Shown: one piece after another, positions 14,365-22,346 of the stretch
How the letters are laid out: each line of letters opens with the position of its first letter
Numbering within the stretch: position 1 is the first letter of the stretch
Source: CAWELS01 sp964468205
GTDB lineage: Bacteria; Acidobacteriota; Terriglobia; Bryobacterales; Bryobacteraceae
DNA: 24,609 nucleotides
Assembly: GCA_964468205.1 (NCBI GenBank)
Contig: CAYXVG010000077.1
Location: 1 to 24,609, forward strand
Direction: 5' to 3'
Notes under the pieces: model-generated
Told to the model about the DNA's origin: nothing
Databases searched by the model: none
Seen by the model: only the letters and a program-made list of their open reading frames with translations
Made by a program: the position numbers and the translations under genes

Positions 14365-15129
14365 TCAGTGAACGCAGTGTGGGAACCATAAAGTGGCCGC
14401 AACGGCGAATTTATGGTTCAAGTGAGAGCTGCCATGGCCCTTTTGGAGCGATTGATCCGCGACGTTGGCATTGGCCGCGAGCGAAGACACCTCGCCGCCG
14501 AACCAGTAGGGGCCGGCGGAGGCTCCCCGGGCGGCGTACTCCCACTCGGCTTCGGTTGGCAGGCGATAGCTCCGGCCCTCCTTGGCGGACAGCCAGACGC
14601 AGAACGCCTCGGCGTCGCTCCAACTGATGAGCACGACCGGATGCCGGCCGGATTGCCTGAGGCCGGGAAAGCCGGGAGCGCGCCAGTGGATACCGCTTCG
14701 CTGGACTACCTGCCCTGTATCGAAGTCGATTCCGAATCCTCCCGAAGCGTCCCGCTCGGCTGCGGTCACGTAGCCGGTTTCCTCGACGAAGGTACGGAAC
14801 TGCTCGATGGTGGTTCCCGTGGAGGCGAGGTAGAACGGGCGGGTGAGCGTTACGCGACGGGCCGGGCCTTCGTTTAAGAGCCGTCCGGACTCGCCCGGAG
14901 GCGAGCCCATGTGAAACGTACCGGCGGCCACGTAGAGCGTGTTCATGCCGATGCTATTGACTCTCACGGGCGAGAGATCACGGCGCTGCTCAATAGCGGA
15001 TAGTCCCAGGATAGCGAGCGTGCCCCCGAGAATGGTGAGTGCGGGAAGGATCGGCGAACGCGTGTTCGTTCGATGTCCGGGGGCGGGCGGGAAGCTGCAA
15101 AAGTGTGGTCGGGGCGGGAAGCGGCGCAT
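14365..15129 (-). pseudogene. FGE-sulfatase (SUMF1)-type protein, 3'-truncated
   Basis: 254 residues from an ATG at 15129. After a short basic leader and a hydrophobic segment (about 27-45, a membrane anchor or signal), the FGE-like domain begins: LYVAAGTFHMGSPPGE (65-80), TLTRPFYLASTGTTIEQFRT (94-113), PVVLISWSDAEAFCVWLSAK (164-183) and YRLPTEAEWEYAARG (188-202). These are standard first-half motifs. From about residue 232 (base 14433) homology stops; the G-N-V-W-E-W and RSA-GFRV segments are gone and an unrelated tail of about 20 residues leads to TGA. Family members include formylglycine-generating oxidases and many non-catalytic ligand-binding proteins; the missing half would hold the active-site cysteines. 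The start lies 12 bp from the divergent photolyase start, so one of the two starts may be misplaced. Confidence 0.75.
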
Positions 15130-15141
15130 CTCAAGAATGAC

Positions 15142-17613
15142 ATGGGAGATTCGAAATTGGACTTAAATTGGCTGCGGCCGGTGCTGGGCGAGCGAGTGAG
15201 ATTCGTAGGGGACGCGCTGGCGAGGCCAGGCGGAGAATTCGTTCTCTATTGGGTGCGGGAGGCGATGCGAGCTCACGAGAACCCGGCGCTCGACACGGCG
15301 CTGGCGGCGGCGCGGCGATTCGAGCTTCCCGTGTTCGCGTTTCAGGAGCTGGGCGAGAGCGAACCCTACGCCTGTGACCGGTTCCACACGTTCGCGCTCG
15401 AAGGCGCGCGCGATTTGGCGGCGGAGATGGCGCGGCGCGGGGTTGGCTACGCGCTGCACGTGGAGCGTCGGCGGAGCCCGGGAGTTCATATCGACGCCCT
15501 GGCCCGCCGCGCGGCGCTGGTGGTGACCGAGGAATCGGCGGCCTACCCGCGCCGGTGGCAGGTGGAGGACCTTGCCGCGGGCGGCGCGGCGCCGCTGTGG
15601 TGCGTGGAGGCGGCGTGCGTCGTGCCGCCGCGGCTGGTGGGGAAACCTTACGAGCGGGCGTTTGAATACCGAGCGGCGACCGAGGAACTCTACCGGGACC
15701 GCTTGACTGCTGCGTGGTCCGATGAGCCTGCCGCGGGCGAGGCCTGGCTGCCGGGGAACCTTCCGTTCGAACCGGTTGCGCTTGAGGGGCGGTCGATCCC
15801 GGAATTGGTGGCCGAGTGCGACATTGATCACTCCATTGGTCCGGTCATCGGGACGCCAGGCGGCTCGAAGGCGGGTTACGCGCGTTGGCGGAGCTTCCGG
15901 GACAACCTTCTTCGACGCTACGCGGAGGCGCGCAATGACGCGCTGGCGGAAGGAGTGAGCCGGATGTCGGCGTATTTGAACTACGGCATGGTCTCTCCTC
16001 TCCGCATTGCCCGAGAAGCGGCGATGAAGGGCGCACGTGGAGCGGAGAAGTTTCTCGACGAGCTGCTGATCTGGCGCGAGCTTGCTCATTGTTTTTGCCA
16101 TTACCGGGCCGATCACGGCCAGCTTGCGGCCCTTCCGGAGTGGGCGCGGGGGACGCTTGGGGAACACGAAGACGACCCGCGGGAGCGCGTCCTCGATTGG
16201 GAGACGCTCGCGCGCGGCCGCACGGGCGATGGCCTCTGGGATGCAGCCCAGCGTTCGCTGCTGGCCGCGGGCGAACTCCACAACAACGTACGCATGACTT
16301 GGGGCAAGGCGGTGGCCGGCTGGACCCGGAACCCGGCGGAAGCGCTGGCGACGTTGATTGACTTGAATCACCGGTATGCGCTCGACGGCCGGAGCGCCGC
16401 TTCCTACGGCGGTATTCTGTGGTGCCTGGGGCAGTTTGACCGGCCCTTTTCGCCGGAGCGGCCGGTGGTGGGGACGGTGCGCGAACGCACTACGGCACAG
16501 CATGCGGCGCGACTCGATCCGGCGGCCTACGCGGCGAAGGTGAATCGCGCGTCGAGGGGGCTGCCACCGGTAGCGGTGATCGGCGCGGGCATCTCCGGGC
16601 TCGCCTGCGCCCGGATTCTCGCCGATCATGGCTTCACGGTGCGGGTGTTTGATAAGGGGCGCGGTGTGGGAGGGAGGATGTCCACGCGACGCGCTCCCGG
16701 CGGCCGGCAATTCGATCACGGCGCGCAGTATTTCACCGCCCGCGATGAGCGTTTTCGCCGTTACGTGATGGCCTGGCGGGAACGCGGGGTGGTGGCGGAG
16801 TGGGAGGGCCGGATTGCTACCGTTGCTCCGGGAAGACTGATCGAGCCGCCGGAGCGGAAGAATGAGACGCAGCGATTCGTGGGTGTGCCGGGGATGAGCG
16901 CTGTTTGCCGCCATCTGGCCAGCGATATAAATGTCGAGACGGGCGTCCGGGTGACGGGGCTGGAGAGTGCCGCGGAGGGCTGGCGGCTGGCGGCCGAAGA
17001 CGGACGGGATCGCGGCCGGTGGGATGCGGTGGTGGTGGCGATACCGGCTCAACAGGCCGCGGTTCTGCTGGCCGGCCACTCGCATCTTTCGCAGACGGCC
17101 GGGACGGCCGTGGCGGCGCCTTGCTGGGTGGTGATGGTGCAGTACGAAGAGCCGTTGAATACGGGTTTCGACGCCGCGTTTGTGCATGACTCTCCGCTCT
17201 CGTGGGTGGCGCGGAACAGCAGCAAGCCGGGGCGCGTAGGTGAGGGGGATTCATGGGTGTTGCACGCGGGGCCCGAGTGGTCCCGGGAGTACCTCGAGGA
17301 AACGCCCGAGATCGCAGCCGGGCGGCTGATGGCAGCGTTTGCGGAGTTGGTTGGTCCGCGCGGCGCAGAGCCGGCCTACGTGAACGCCCACCGCTGGCGC
17401 TACGCTTTGCCCGAGGATCCTTTGGCGGACCGTTGCCTGTGGGACGGGCGGATCTTTGCCGGCGCGTGCGGCGACTGGTGCGGGGGACCGCGCGTGGAGG
17501 GAGCGTTTCTGAGCGGGGCGGCGATGGCCGGCCGGTTGATGGCTGAAGCGATTGCGTCCCGGAGAAGACATTTTGACGCCGACCCGGCCGAGGCGACATC
17601 GAAAGAAGCGTAA
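15142..17613 (+). CDS. Class II CPD photolyase fused to a renalase-like FAD/NAD(P) oxidoreductase
   Basis: 823 residues from the ATG at 15142; an in-frame ATG at 15073 adds 23 residues unlike the family and has no RBS. Residues about 10-470 are a class II cyclobutane-pyrimidine-dimer photolyase: an N-terminal antenna-type Rossmann part (FVLYWVREAMRAHENPAL, 33-50), then AYLNYGMVSPLRIA (277-290), LIWRELAHCFCHY (309-321), LPEWARGTL, LHNNVRMTWGKAVAGWT (379-395) and HRYALDGRSAASYGGILW (410-427), the FAD pocket. Residues about 475-805 are a second flavoprotein: VAVIGAGISGLACARIL (478-494, GxGxxG), GVGGRMSTRR (508-517), FDHGAQYFTARD (524-535) and a C-terminal AGACGDWCGGPRVEGAFLSG (773-792), as in renalase and COG3380 proteins. 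Both halves look complete and no internal start with an RBS is visible. Photolyases and COG3380 genes are often neighbours, so the fusion suggests a functional link. Confidence 0.9.
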   Translation: MGDSKLDLNWLRPVLGERVRFVGDALARPGGEFVLYWVREAMRAHENPALDTALAAARRFELPVFAFQELGESEPYACDRFHTFALEGARDLAAEMARRGVGYALHVERRRSPGVHIDALARRAALVVTEESAAYPRRWQVEDLAAGGAAPLWCVEAACVVPPRLVGKPYERAFEYRAATEELYRDRLTAAWSDEPAAGEAWLPGNLPFEPVALEGRSIPELVAECDIDHSIGPVIGTPGGSKAGYARWRSFRDNLLRRYAEARNDALAEGVSRMSAYLNYGMVSPLRIAREAAMKGARGAEKFLDELLIWRELAHCFCHYRADHGQLAALPEWARGTLGEHEDDPRERVLDWETLARGRTGDGLWDAAQRSLLAAGELHNNVRMTWGKAVAGWTRNPAEALATLIDLNHRYALDGRSAASYGGILWCLGQFDRPFSPERPVVGTVRERTTAQHAARLDPAAYAAKVNRASRGLPPVAVIGAGISGLACARILADHGFTVRVFDKGRGVGGRMSTRRAPGGRQFDHGAQYFTARDERFRRYVMAWRERGVVAEWEGRIATVAPGRLIEPPERKNETQRFVGVPGMSAVCRHLASDINVETGVRVTGLESAAEGWRLAAEDGRDRGRWDAVVVAIPAQQAAVLLAGHSHLSQTAGTAVAAPCWVVMVQYEEPLNTGFDAAFVHDSPLSWVARNSSKPGRVGEGDSWVLHAGPEWSREYLEETPEIAAGRLMAAFAELVGPRGAEPAYVNAHRWRYALPEDPLADRCLWDGRIFAGACGDWCGGPRVEGAFLSGAAMAGRLMAEAIASRRRHFDADPAEATSKEA

Positions 17614-17662
17614 CCGGCGGGCCAGAGGCCTTCCGGTGAGTTGAGAGCAGTTGGGAGGAAGT

Positions 17663-17866
17663 ATGGAGAATAACAAAGTGACGACGTGGCCGGATCTGGC
17701 GGAAGGCCTGTACAGCTTCTTGACGGGCCGCGGAGCCACCATCGAATACCAGTTCGAGAACATGAACGTTTCCGTTCCCCGCGACACGGGCTCGGACGCG
17801 CCGAAGGCGAACTGGCACATCGACGGCACCATTCGGGTCCGGACCTACGAGCCGGCCACGAAGTAG
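17663..17866 (+). CDS. Small conserved-looking protein of unknown function
   Basis: 67 residues; ATG at 17663 with GGAGGA (17654-17659) just upstream, which rules out the earlier in-frame start at 17651. It lies 49 bp after the photolyase-renalase gene on the same strand and could be co-transcribed with it. The protein is soluble with no signal or membrane segment. An N-terminal helix (LAEGLYSFLTGRGATIEYQF, 12-31) is followed by beta-like strands (MNVSVP, WHIDGTIRVRTYEP), as in a small alpha-beta domain. I do not recognise a family. The good RBS and codon use support a real gene. Confidence 0.65.
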   Translation: MENNKVTTWPDLAEGLYSFLTGRGATIEYQFENMNVSVPRDTGSDAPKANWHIDGTIRVRTYEPATK

Positions 17867-17892
17867 AGAGATCTTAGAACGGCTGGGATCAA

Positions 17893-18213
17893 ATGCTAGA
17901 CGTTGAAGGTGTGGTTCAGATTCGGGTGGATGGCATGGAAGCCAGTCTCGTCGCTTCCGGAACGCGCCTTATCTTCGAAATCGAAAGATCTTCGGCCAGA
18001 CCCAACCTGGGCTACTGGCGGGGACGGCTTCGCACGACTGGTAGTTTTCTGGCGAAGGCCGGTTTGACAGCAGAGGTGCGAAGGAACAGCAACACCCTGC
18101 TGATTCTGGGCGCCGGAGCCCAACCAGGGCTCCTCGCCCGGATTCTGAATCTCGGGCCAACCTCGATTCCCTCTCTGCGCGGACTGTTCGGCTTGCTGCT
18201 CAATGGCGCTTGA
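17893..18213 (+). CDS. Hypothetical protein, 106 residues
   Basis: The ATG at 17893 lies 26 bp after the preceding small gene; no strong RBS is present. The N-terminal half alternates hydrophobic and charged residues as beta strands do (VVQIRVDGMEASLVASGTRL, then LIFEIERS). The C-terminal half is hydrophobic with glycines and prolines (ILGAGAQPGLLARILNLGPT, then LRGLFGLLLNGA) and might form a membrane-associated helix. Its last 14 bases overlap the end of the convergent ligase gene. No family is recognised. It could be an expressed partner of the 67-residue protein, or a chance ORF. Confidence 0.45.
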   Translation: MLDVEGVVQIRVDGMEASLVASGTRLIFEIERSSARPNLGYWRGRLRTTGSFLAKAGLTAEVRRNSNTLLILGAGAQPGLLARILNLGPTSIPSLRGLFGLLLNGA

Positions 18214-19789
18214 TCAGCGAACGAACCAGCGCCAGAGAATCCGCATCCTCTGCCTGTTTATCCTTCCTCCAACGCGACATTCTCGGAAATCTCACGGCTA
18301 TTCCTGATTTATGCCGCGGGGAATCCTGAATATTCTCGAAGGCGAGCTCGAATACGAGTTGCGGCTCCACTCTGCGGACTGGGCCGAACTGTTCGAGGGT
18401 GTTGCGCCGGACAAAAGCGTCAACCTCGCGGATTTCTTCATCGGTGAGTCCCGAGTAGGCCTTCGCGAATGGAACCAACTCCCCTTCGTGCCAGACGCCG
18501 AAGGTGTAGTCGGTGAAGAGGCCGGCCCGGCGGCCGTGGCCGCGCTGGGCGTAGATGAGCACCGCATCGACCGTGTACGGATCGATTTTCCACTTCCACC
18601 ACGGGCCGCGCTCCCGGCCCACGCCGTAGGCGGAGTCCAGCCGCTTGAGCATCAATCCCTCTACCCGCCGTTCCCGGGCGCGGCCGCGTTCCCGCGCCAA
18701 TTCCACCCAGTTCGCGGCCGGCACCGTTTGCGATAGGGCCAGGCCTGTTTGGCCGGGAAGCTCGGCGAAGAGCTCTTCGAGCGCGCGCCGCCGCTGGTGG
18801 AGCGGCTGTTTGCGGATGTCCTCGCCGCGGCGCTCCAGCATGTCGAAGACGATGCAGCGCGCGGGCGCATCGGCCAGCAGTTTCTTGCCGATGGTTTTTC
18901 TGCCGATTCGCCGCTGCAACTGGGCGAATGGCAGTATGCCGTCCTTCCAAATGACGATTTCACCGTCGAGCGCCGTGCCGTCCGGCAGCAAGCGCGCCGC
19001 CGCGGCGATTTCCGGAAAACGGTCCGTGATCAACTCCTCTCCCCGCGACCAGATGAAGCACTCGCTCTGGCGGCGGATTACCTGGGCGCGGATGCCGTCC
19101 CACTTCCACTCGGCGAACCAGTGGCTGCTGTCGCCGAGAGTTTCGGGAGTCCGTTCGAGGGGATGGGCGAGGAAGAAGGGATAAGGCTTGCTGCGGTCGT
19201 CATCGGGCCGGCCGGGCGAGACGAGAGAGGAGAAGAACGCGGGTGTGGGTTCCCAGGCGCCCATGAGCCGGTGTGCAATCACTGGCGGTTCCAGCCCGCT
19301 TGCCTTTGCGAGGGCTCGGACCACGAGACGCTCGGAGACTCCAACGCGAAAGCCGCCGGTGAGCAGTTTGTTCCAGAGGAACCGCTGTTGGTGGTCGAGT
19401 TCCCGCCAGGCGGCGCGGAGCGTGTCCCGTTGCTTATCCTCGGATTGCCTTTGCAGCGGAAGCAGACGATCTTCCACCCACCCGGCGAGCGAGCCGTGCG
19501 CCGCGACGGGAGGAGGGGGCAGCAGCAGGGCTATGGTTTCCGCGAGATCGCCGGCGCGGTCATAGCACTCCTCGAACAGCCAATCCGGGATCTCCGCCAT
19601 CTGGGCGGCCCACTGCCGCAGATTCCGCGCGAGGACGAGCCGCTTTACGCGGCGGCCGGTGAGGAAGTAGACCGCCCAGGCCGCGTCGGCGGGGGGCGCC
19701 GTGGAGAGGTATGCGGTGAGCGCCGCGACCTTGCGGTTCGTCCTGGTGGTGCTGTCGAGCTCGACGTAGAGATCCGCGAAGGCCTTCAC
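18200..19789 (-). CDS. ATP-dependent DNA ligase (LigB-type, exonuclease-associated)
   Basis: 529 residues from a GTG at 19789 that overlaps the TGA of the exonuclease gene as GTGA; the frame stays open further upstream, but that part is antisense-free overlap with the exonuclease coding region and is not used. The N-terminal half (about 1-200) is the helical DNA-binding domain. The nucleotidyltransferase domain has motif I EWKWDGIRAQ with the AMP-accepting Lys229, then LDGEIV (274-279), FDML (315-318), EGLMLKR (377-383) and WWKWKID (397-403). The OB-fold follows, ending in IAVRFPRMSRWRKDK. The order and length match bacterial ligases of the Exo-Lig-Lhr-MPE repair clusters. It should seal nicks after the exonuclease has trimmed the ends; the overlap implies coupled translation. 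Confidence 0.92.
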   Translation of the reverse strand: MKAFADLYVELDSTTRTNRKVAALTAYLSTAPPADAAWAVYFLTGRRVKRLVLARNLRQWAAQMAEIPDWLFEECYDRAGDLAETIALLLPPPPVAAHGSLAGWVEDRLLPLQRQSEDKQRDTLRAAWRELDHQQRFLWNKLLTGGFRVGVSERLVVRALAKASGLEPPVIAHRLMGAWEPTPAFFSSLVSPGRPDDDRSKPYPFFLAHPLERTPETLGDSSHWFAEWKWDGIRAQVIRRQSECFIWSRGEELITDRFPEIAAAARLLPDGTALDGEIVIWKDGILPFAQLQRRIGRKTIGKKLLADAPARCIVFDMLERRGEDIRKQPLHQRRRALEELFAELPGQTGLALSQTVPAANWVELARERGRARERRVEGLMLKRLDSAYGVGRERGPWWKWKIDPYTVDAVLIYAQRGHGRRAGLFTDYTFGVWHEGELVPFAKAYSGLTDEEIREVDAFVRRNTLEQFGPVRRVEPQLVFELAFENIQDSPRHKSGIAVRFPRMSRWRKDKQAEDADSLALVRSLIKRH

Positions 19790-20808
19790 TCGCCGTTCTC
19801 CCCGGCCGTTGCGGCGGTCGAGCCCTGTTCGCCCTCGAACTGTGTCTCGAGCGCTCCGGCCGTGAGCCCGGATTCCCGCAGATAACGCACCAGCGGTTCT
19901 TGCACTCCATGCGTGACCAGCACGCGGGCGGCGCCGGTATCGCGGATGGCGCCCAGCAACTCCGGCCAGTCCGCATGATCGGACAATACGAAGCCACGGT
20001 CCACGGCCAAGCGGCGGCGCGCGCCGCGCAGCAGCATCCAGCCCGAGGCGAACCCGTCCGAGAAGTCCCCTAAGCGCCGCAACCAGGGGGTCCCCTGCGC
20101 GGCCGGAGGGGCGATGATGAGAGCGCCGGGCAACTGCTGCCGGGTGGCCTCGGCGGCGGGAATGGTTGCGGGGAGCGAGACTCCGCTTGCCCGGTATCCT
20201 TGGTTTACCTTCTCCACCGCTCCGTGCGTGAATACTGGACCGATGGATGTGTCGATGCCGGCCAGCAGGCGTTGGGCCTTGCCCAGAGAATACGCGTATA
20301 AAACGGAGGCGAGGCCGGCATCGCGATTCGCGGTCCACCACTCGTTCACCAGCGTGAAAACGGAGTTCTGCTCCGGCCAGCGATAGATGGGGAGGCCGAA
20401 GGTGGATTCGGTGACGAAGGTGTGGCAGCGCACCGGCTCGAAGGGAGCGCAGGTCGGGTCCGGGGCTACTTTGTAGTCGCCCGAGATGACCCAGACCTCG
20501 CCGCGGTATTCGGCCCGGACCTGGGCGGAGCCGAGCACGTGGCCGGCGGGATGCAGGGAAACCCGCACTCCGGAGAAATGCAATTCCTCGCCGTAGCGCA
20601 CCGCCTGGATGGAGGCGGAGTCCCCGAGCCGCCCGCGCAGTATGGGTTGCCCGTCGAGCGTGGTCAGGTAGCTGCCGGCGCCCGGCCGGGCGTGGTCGGC
20701 ATGGGCGTGGGTGATGACGGCCCGGTCCACCGGCTTCCAGGGATCGACGTGGAAGCCGCCAGGCTCGCAATAGAGTCCGGCGCCGGTGACGTGGAACAGC
20801 TCCTCCAT
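19786..20808 (-). CDS. Ligase-associated MBL/beta-CASP-fold DNA exonuclease
   Basis: 340 residues; ATG at 20808. It is a metallo-beta-lactamase fold nuclease of the SNM1/Artemis/CPSF73-like group (the 'ligase-associated DNA exonuclease' family). Metal-binding motifs are THAHADHARPG (His34, His36, Asp38, His39), HPAGHVLGS (His90), ISGDYK (Asp111), LSDHADW (275-281) and VTHG (298-301). The length fits the family. It is the first gene of a two-gene operon and overlaps the ligase by 4 bp. Homologues in Pseudomonas and Mycobacterium-type clusters act with a ligase, an Lhr-like helicase and a manganese phosphoesterase. A TAGAAT element (20815-20820 on the complement) six bases before the ATG would give a leaderless transcript, but no -35 accompanies it. 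Confidence 0.92.
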   Translation of the reverse strand: MEELFHVTGAGLYCEPGGFHVDPWKPVDRAVITHAHADHARPGAGSYLTTLDGQPILRGRLGDSASIQAVRYGEELHFSGVRVSLHPAGHVLGSAQVRAEYRGEVWVISGDYKVAPDPTCAPFEPVRCHTFVTESTFGLPIYRWPEQNSVFTLVNEWWTANRDAGLASVLYAYSLGKAQRLLAGIDTSIGPVFTHGAVEKVNQGYRASGVSLPATIPAAEATRQQLPGALIIAPPAAQGTPWLRRLGDFSDGFASGWMLLRGARRRLAVDRGFVLSDHADWPELLGAIRDTGAARVLVTHGVQEPLVRYLRESGLTAGALETQFEGEQGSTAATAGENGE

Positions 20809-20873
20809 AGCCCTATTCTAGAGACGCTCGCCAAGGCGGGGCCGTGGCGGCCGGTGCCAAGATGGAGGTTCAC

Positions 20874-22325
20874 ATGAGTCGGTTCGGGAAATGGCTCGGG
20901 ATTCAGCCGCTCGGCAACTCCCGGGAGGTTGGCGGCAGGATGGTCCCGCTGTTGATGGGCGTCGTGGGGGCGTTTTTTCTGTTCTACGCCGGCCGTGGGC
21001 TGACGGCCGGTTTCGCCCCTGATGACATGATGAACCTTCACGGCTATTGGGCGAAGGGATGGGGTGAGGCTCTCCTCGACCTCGTGCGGTTTGACCGCTA
21101 CCGCCCGATGGGCGCGCTCTACTACCTGCCGCTCCACGCCATTTTCGGTCTGAATCCGTTTCCGTTCCGTTTGGTCTGTTTATTGTTGCTCACGATGAAC
21201 CTTGGGATTTTCGCCTGGTTCACGGTCGAGTTGACCGGCCGCCGGCAAACGGCCCTGATCGCCGTCGCACTGGGCGCCGTGCACCCGGCGCTGCAGCCGC
21301 TCTACTTCAACAATTCGACGATCTATGAGCTGCTCTGCTACGGGCTGTTCTACGCGACGCTGGCCGGCTACATCCGCATCCGCCGGCAGGGACGGCTGCC
21401 CGCCGCCGGGGAAACGCTGCTGTTACTTGGGGGAGCGGCCGCCGCGTTGAACGCGAAAGAGATGGCGGTGCTGCTTCCGTTGCTCACCGGCGGCTGGGAA
21501 TTTCTCCGTCATCGCCCGGCGGGCATCAGAGGGCTGCCCCGGTGGCTTGCGCGGGAAGGCCGCTTCACCATACTGCTGGCTGCTCTGTCCGCCGTCTTCG
21601 CCGCCGTTAAGGCAGGCGCGGCCGACTCGATTCTCGGCTGGCACGACTACGCGCCCAGTCTGACCGCGTCGCAGTACTTCCACACCTCACGGGCCTACAT
21701 GACCCAGATCTTCCACCACGCCGTCCGGTTCAACTCCCTCCGGATGATTGCTCTCTGGGCGGGGCTGCTCGGGCTTGCCGCTTGGCGGCGTTCGGTCCCG
21801 CTCGCCATCGCGTTGCTCATCGGGGTCGCCGGACTGCTGCCGGTAAACTTCGTACCCATGCGCGGTGGCCACGTGCTTTATCTGCCCTTGGCGGGATGGA
21901 CCATTTGCGGCGCCTTGTTCCTCGAATGGGGCGTGGAGCGGGTCTTCCGCAAATCGCAGCGCTCCAGCGAGAGCCGCCTCGCGATCGCGATGACGATCGC
22001 GTTCCTGCTGATGTTCTTTTCGACGGTGTTCTCTCCGGAACGGCACGAGCCCCTGCTGCAAGCCCAGCGCCGGACCGCATCCACTATTGAAGCCTTTCGC
22101 GATTCGGATTTCCTGCCCGCGCCCGGAACATGCACACTTGTCACGGAGAGTCCGCATAAGAAGGATTGGGACATGTACTTCATCACCCGTCTGGTGTACA
22201 ACGACCGCTCGCTCGGTGTCTCGCTGATCCGGGACGGTAACGTCGTGGGCGACTGCGCCGGGGAATTCGATTACCGCATCGCCCTGCGGGGCGGGCGGCT
22301 GATAGTGGACTCCGGAGAGCGGTGA
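20874..22325 (+). CDS. Multi-pass membrane protein, GT-C glycosyltransferase-like
   Basis: 483 residues; the ATG at 20874 has GGAGG (20864-20868) five bases upstream, whereas the ATG at 20844 has none. About 10-11 hydrophobic segments were counted by eye. The first periplasmic loop has the acidic pair in AGFAPDDMMNLHGYW (45-59), followed by YRPMGALYYLPLHAIFGLNP (76-95), a pattern seen in GT39/TMTC-like GT-C proteins (F-x-x-D-D, then R-P-x-x). A later LNAKEMAVLLPLLTGG is the common S/A-K-E-x-A-x-x-L-P element of the same group. The C-terminal region of about 90 residues is soluble. It probably uses a polyprenyl-phosphate sugar, but no acceptor can be proposed. It is divergent from the exonuclease-ligase pair, with 65 bp between the starts. 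Confidence 0.7.
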   Translation: MSRFGKWLGIQPLGNSREVGGRMVPLLMGVVGAFFLFYAGRGLTAGFAPDDMMNLHGYWAKGWGEALLDLVRFDRYRPMGALYYLPLHAIFGLNPFPFRLVCLLLLTMNLGIFAWFTVELTGRRQTALIAVALGAVHPALQPLYFNNSTIYELLCYGLFYATLAGYIRIRRQGRLPAAGETLLLLGGAAAALNAKEMAVLLPLLTGGWEFLRHRPAGIRGLPRWLAREGRFTILLAALSAVFAAVKAGAADSILGWHDYAPSLTASQYFHTSRAYMTQIFHHAVRFNSLRMIALWAGLLGLAAWRRSVPLAIALLIGVAGLLPVNFVPMRGGHVLYLPLAGWTICGALFLEWGVERVFRKSQRSSESRLAIAMTIAFLLMFFSTVFSPERHEPLLQAQRRTASTIEAFRDSDFLPAPGTCTLVTESPHKKDWDMYFITRLVYNDRSLGVSLIRDGNVVGDCAGEFDYRIALRGGRLIVDSGER

Positions 22326-22346
22326 GCTCCCCGGAGTGAAACTCTG

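Noticed and set aside
14338..14440. Remnant of an insertion-sequence end between the toxin gene and the FGE break point
   Set aside because: No terminal inverted repeat, transposase piece or target duplication could be identified by eye.
15163..17187. 674-codon minus-strand open frame opposite the photolyase fusion
   Set aside because: It is antisense to a protein with complete motifs on the plus strand, is rich in Arg, Pro and His, and has no family signature. Long antisense frames are expected at this GC content.
19790..20770. Upstream extension of the ligase frame to 856 codons
   Set aside because: The added part overlaps the exonuclease coding region in another frame and is Arg/Pro-rich. 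The GTG at 19789, overlapping the exonuclease stop, is the natural start.
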